A model generated the notes under the pieces. It searched no databases. It was not told the DNA's origin and saw only the letters and a program-made list of their open reading frames with translations. 26,709 nt of DNA from positions 1 to 26,709 of the forward strand of contig CALKFX010000125.1 in the NCBI GenBank assembly GCA_938084875.1. The letters are read 5' to 3'. Origin of the DNA: an uncultured Flavobacteriales bacterium (GTDB lineage: Bacteria > Bacteroidota > Bacteroidia > Flavobacteriales_D > Parvicellaceae). The translations under genes were made by a program, and so were the position numbers. Of the stretch, positions 24,103-26,709 are shown one piece after another; positions within the stretch are counted from its first letter, which is position 1; each line of letters begins with the position of its first letter.

Positions 24103-24208
24103 GTTAAATTTATATGACTTGTTTTAAGTTTTGACTTTTGAATTGGCCAAATTACAAAAAAATATAGCTTTTTTATTAAAATAATATTTAATCTTATTCA
24201 AAAAATAA
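24103..24208. other. Spacer between asparaginase and exbB
   Basis: This 106-base AT-rich gap has long A/T runs but no clear stem-loop terminator and no exact TAnnTTTG on the minus strand. The closest is TAATTTGG. Whether exbB has its own promoter here is undecided. Confidence 0.3.
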
Positions 24209-25228
24209 TTATTCTGTAATCTCGCCAGCAATATCAGATAACAAAAATTCTTCAAATTTATCTTTATCAGATGGATATTTTTTAATTAATAACATAGATT
24301 TTACAATAACAGTTTCTAAAGTCATGTCCTTAACACCAATAACACCCGCTTTTTTAAGCTGCATTCCTGTTTCATACTTTTCTTGTTCTACATTTCCAGC
24401 TTTACATTGGCTAACATTAAGGAAAATTTTTTCGGAGGAATTTAAAAACTCCACGAGTTCGTTTTCTAGTGGTAGATTACCAGAACCATAGCTCATTAAA
24501 ACTACAACTTTTGAAGAATTACTACTTATTAATTTTATTACATTATTAATGAGGATTCCAGGGTAAAAAAACACAATATTAATACTTGGATCAAACCCTT
24601 TTTCATAATTTAATTTCTTTTCCCTTTTTTTAAGTAAATAATTAAGATTAAAATTTATTTCCACCCCTACATCCGCTAAAGAAGGATAATTAAAAGATTT
24701 GAAAGCGTCAAAATGATCTGAACTAACTTTGGTTGTTCTGTTGCCTCTAAATAATTGGTTTTCAAAATAGATGGCTACCTCTTTAACTACTGAAAAATTA
24801 TTCTGTTTCATAGAAGCAATTTCTATTGCTGTTATAAGATTTTCCTTGCCGTCTGTCCTTACTTGTCCAAGAGGAAGTTGTGAGCCAGTTAAAATTATTG
24901 GCTTTGTTAAGTTTTGAAACATTAAACTTAAAGCGCTAGCAGTATAAGACATTGTGTCGGTACCGTGTAATACTACAAACCCGTCAAAATAATCGTAATT
25001 TTTAAATATTTTGTCTCCAATTTGGATCCAGGTTTCAAAGCTCATATTGGAAGAGTCGAGTGGATTTTCAAAAGATATAGTTTCAATTAAACAGTTTAAT
25101 TTATTAAGCTCTGGAACTTCACTTGTTATCTGATCAAAATCAAAGGGCTTTAGAGATAATTCTAAGGGATTTTCAATCATTCCTATTGTTCCACCTGTAT
25201 ATAATAAAAGTACCTTGGATTTTTTCAT
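24209..25228 (-). CDS. Type I (cytoplasmic) L-asparaginase
   Basis: 339 residues, no signal peptide. It hydrolyses asparagine to aspartate and ammonia. The first catalytic motif is LYTGGTIGMIENP, with nucleophile Thr14. The second is VVLHGTDTMSYTASAL, with Thr90 and Asp91, and the conserved lysine lies in RTDGKENLITAIEIA. QLFRGNRTTKVSSDHFDAF and YGSGNLP are also family features. Length and lack of an export signal fit the AnsA-like type I enzyme. It overlaps the UbiA-like gene by four bases, and the exbB cluster follows 106 bases downstream, an order also seen in Flavobacteria as I recall it. Confidence 0.92.
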   Translation of the reverse strand: MKKSKVLLLYTGGTIGMIENPLELSLKPFDFDQITSEVPELNKLNCLIETISFENPLDSSNMSFETWIQIGDKIFKNYDYFDGFVVLHGTDTMSYTASALSLMFQNLTKPIILTGSQLPLGQVRTDGKENLITAIEIASMKQNNFSVVKEVAIYFENQLFRGNRTTKVSSDHFDAFKSFNYPSLADVGVEINFNLNYLLKKREKKLNYEKGFDPSINIVFFYPGILINNVIKLISSNSSKVVVLMSYGSGNLPLENELVEFLNSSEKIFLNVSQCKAGNVEQEKYETGMQLKKAGVIGVKDMTLETVIVKSMLLIKKYPSDKDKFEEFLLSDIAGEITE

Positions 25229-26016
25229 AAAACAAAAATTGGAAATATAACTAGTAGCCCATCTAATACAAATAAATAATAAAATTCACTTTTTATTTTT
25301 AAAGATGGAAATAAAGCTATGTTAGTCATTATCATAAAAAAACAAAGTAGGTAATTGGAATGGTAAAATGCGAAAAAAGATAAAAATAAAATACTAAGCT
25401 GAGAAATAATAAAAGCTACTTTAGATCCTGTAAATTGAGGTATTGTATAAATCTTTTTTTTGTCTATTGTTATATCTCTTATGTCGAAGGGTATTGTAAT
25501 TGCAAATACATATATAAAAATAATGAAAGTAATATTCCAGTTAAAAATACCGCTAGAAACTAGTTGAGGTAAAGCACAGCATGTCCAGGTCCAACATAAA
25601 GAAATAATTAAGATTTTAAAAAATGGAATGTTTCTAATCTGTATTTTATTAGAAAATGCATTTCTATAAAAAAAAACTAAACCAAAAAATGGAATAGAAA
25701 GAATAATTAAATAAATATTCATAATGTAAAATGAAAGAAATACAGAAATTAAAAAAGAAAAAAAAACTATCCACTTAATAAGTTTTTTATTCAATTGACA
25801 CCAAAGAATTTGATTAGAACGGTGATTGTGAATTTCTCTCTTTGAAATGTTTTGCAAGCTATATCCAAACAAAGTGGAAAAGAAAACCAGCATTATTACT
25901 AGGAAATTTACATCTGATTCTATAAAAAAATAGGTGCTTAAGACAACTCCAATAGCACCTAATGAAATCCAAACATTAGAAAAAACAATAAATTCTATTA
26001 TTTTTTTTAATTGCAA
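25225..26016 (-). CDS. UbiA-like polytopic membrane protein
   Basis: 263 residues with about seven or eight membrane helices. It must start at TTG (26016), because an in-frame TAG lies two codons upstream and the next Met is well inside. FAITIPFDIRDITIDKKKIYT (about 171-191) resembles the second aspartate-rich motif of UbiA prenyltransferases (DxxxD) with the usual following TIPQFTG. The first motif, normally N-D-x-x-D-type at about residues 50-65, is replaced by YSLQNISKREIH, so magnesium-diphosphate binding may be impaired or different. Bacteroidota relatives are often labelled UbiA-family. The substrate is unknown, and it may not be an active prenyltransferase. It is coupled to asparaginase downstream. 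Confidence 0.65.
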   Translation of the reverse strand: MQLKKIIEFIVFSNVWISLGAIGVVLSTYFFIESDVNFLVIMLVFFSTLFGYSLQNISKREIHNHRSNQILWCQLNKKLIKWIVFFSFLISVFLSFYIMNIYLIILSIPFFGLVFFYRNAFSNKIQIRNIPFFKILIISLCWTWTCCALPQLVSSGIFNWNITFIIFIYVFAITIPFDIRDITIDKKKIYTIPQFTGSKVAFIISQLSILFLSFFAFYHSNYLLCFFMIMTNIALFPSLKIKSEFYYLFVLDGLLVIFPIFVL

Positions 26017-26690
26017 GAACTAGTTGCTAAAATATTATTTGCAATAACTGCAATTACAACCCCTAAAACACTTCCTGAAGAAGACCCAATATAGTTTTTG
26101 GTATTTTTAACAGAGTGGAACCCTTTTTTATATTCATTTTCTAAACTAGCTTGCTCCTTCAACTCTTCTTCTTTAAGGTTTTTTGTTCTTTTTATTAAAG
26201 TACTAATAACTACAGCAGCTATAACCAATCCAGAATTAGATTTATTGAATATCCCGCCTTGATAGCTGTCCAAAACACCTATTGAAATTCCTGAAATCAT
26301 ACCAAGTTTTAAATGTTTTATTGGGCGGTATGCATCTTTTGCTTCTCTCTTACACAAAACATATTGTTCCATATGTTCTTTAGACAAAATATTTCCAATA
26401 GATGAATTAGGAACATAGATCCAGTTTTTGTTTAGAGTTTGTGTACTGTAAAAAAGTATATCTGTGTTTGGATAAATTTTAAATTTCCATATATCTCTTT
26501 CGTTTTTTTTCAGGTAACCAGCTAAGTGATCTTCTTTGATTTCAAGTAACTTATTATTTACAGTGTCCCCTGAGAGAAGATGAATTGTTATGTCTTGTAA
26601 GTCACTATTTTTATCTTGTGCATTAAATTGAAAATTTAAAAAAAAGAAGGGGAAAAAAAGAATTAATAGATTTTGTATTTTTTTGTTCAT
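26007..26690 (-). CDS. Hypothetical secreted or envelope protein
   Basis: 227 residues that I do not recognise. A signal peptide (MNKKIQNLLILFFPFFFLNF, cleavage near NAQ at 23-25) is followed by a domain with ITIHLLSGDTVNNKLLEIKEDHLAGYLKK, suggesting a small beta-rich fold that recurs in Bacteroidota as a response-to-function-like segment. Two later glycine- and alanine-rich hydrophobic stretches, around LKLGMISGISIGV and VLGVVIAVIANNIL, could be membrane-inserted or glycine-zipper helices, with a KR/KE-rich stretch between them. It ends in SSCN. The next gene's TTG start lies inside its last codons. It is the first visible gene of the operon, and only 19 bases of upstream sequence are in view. 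Confidence 0.65.
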   Translation of the reverse strand: MNKKIQNLLILFFPFFFLNFQFNAQDKNSDLQDITIHLLSGDTVNNKLLEIKEDHLAGYLKKNERDIWKFKIYPNTDILFYSTQTLNKNWIYVPNSSIGNILSKEHMEQYVLCKREAKDAYRPIKHLKLGMISGISIGVLDSYQGGIFNKSNSGLVIAAVVISTLIKRTKNLKEEELKEQASLENEYKKGFHSVKNTKNYIGSSSGSVLGVVIAVIANNILATSSCN

Positions 26691-26709
26691 AAAATAAAAT
26701 TAAACAATT

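Noticed and set aside
1..26709. tRNA genes, CRISPR arrays, transposases, prophage or attachment sites
   Set aside because: No tRNA T-loop patterns, regularly spaced repeats, transposase motifs or flanking direct repeats were seen on reading both strands. A covariance-model tRNA scan was not possible here.

Overview
The window reads as a compact, AT-rich chromosome segment from a member of the Bacteroidota, most likely Flavobacteriales. The evidence is the gene families (Bacteroidota-type SecA without a C-terminal zinc tail, PdhB, alanine dehydrogenase next to TsaE, an ExbB/ExbD/ExbD cluster, a type IX secretion-style C-terminal domain) and several matches to the Bacteroidota promoter box TAnnTTTG just upstream of start codons. 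No tRNA, rRNA, CRISPR array, insertion sequence or phage gene was seen. Genes are tightly packed, with many 1- or 4-base stop/start overlaps.

Layout. 17-2841 (minus): a small lipoprotein, a bifunctional nuclease-domain protein with a UVR tail, and the electron transfer flavoprotein pair etfB-etfA. 3026-4006 (plus): pyruvate dehydrogenase E1 beta. 4016-6748 (minus): a coupled operon rbfA, methyltransferase, tsaE, alanine dehydrogenase. 6859-9452 (plus): an MsbA-like ABC exporter overlapping rsmA. 9511-13252 (plus): mgtE, a 2-hydroxyacid dehydrogenase and an SLC13-type anion symporter. 13249-15150 (minus): a secreted beta-helix gene with five in-frame TAA codons. 15257-18958 (minus): secA and a small acidic DUF2795-like protein. 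19030-20579 (minus): cobalamin adenosyltransferase and dusB. 20628-21536 (plus): a CPBP membrane protease. 21516-24102 (minus): exbB, a four-helix membrane protein and two exbD genes. 24209-26690 (minus): a secreted hypothetical protein, a UbiA-like membrane protein and asparaginase.

Most of the window is housekeeping: pyruvate and amino-acid oxidation (PdhB, Ald, ETF), ribosome and tRNA maturation (RbfA, RsmA, TsaE, DusB), protein export (SecA), ion transport (MgtE, SLC13) and proton-driven energisation of the outer membrane (ExbB/ExbD).

The one exceptional locus is 13249-15150. Its 634-codon frame is continuous from an N-terminal signal peptide, through a parallel beta-helix, to a C-terminal sorting-like domain. 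It has no frameshift, yet TAA interrupts it at codons 41, 95, 336, 360 and 496. No TAG or TGA occurs in that frame. At least two of the TAAs fall where I expect tyrosine. TAA ends most other genes here, so the code is not changed genome-wide. The plain explanation is a young pseudogene made by point mutations. Gene-specific readthrough, or errors in the sequence, are the alternatives to exclude.
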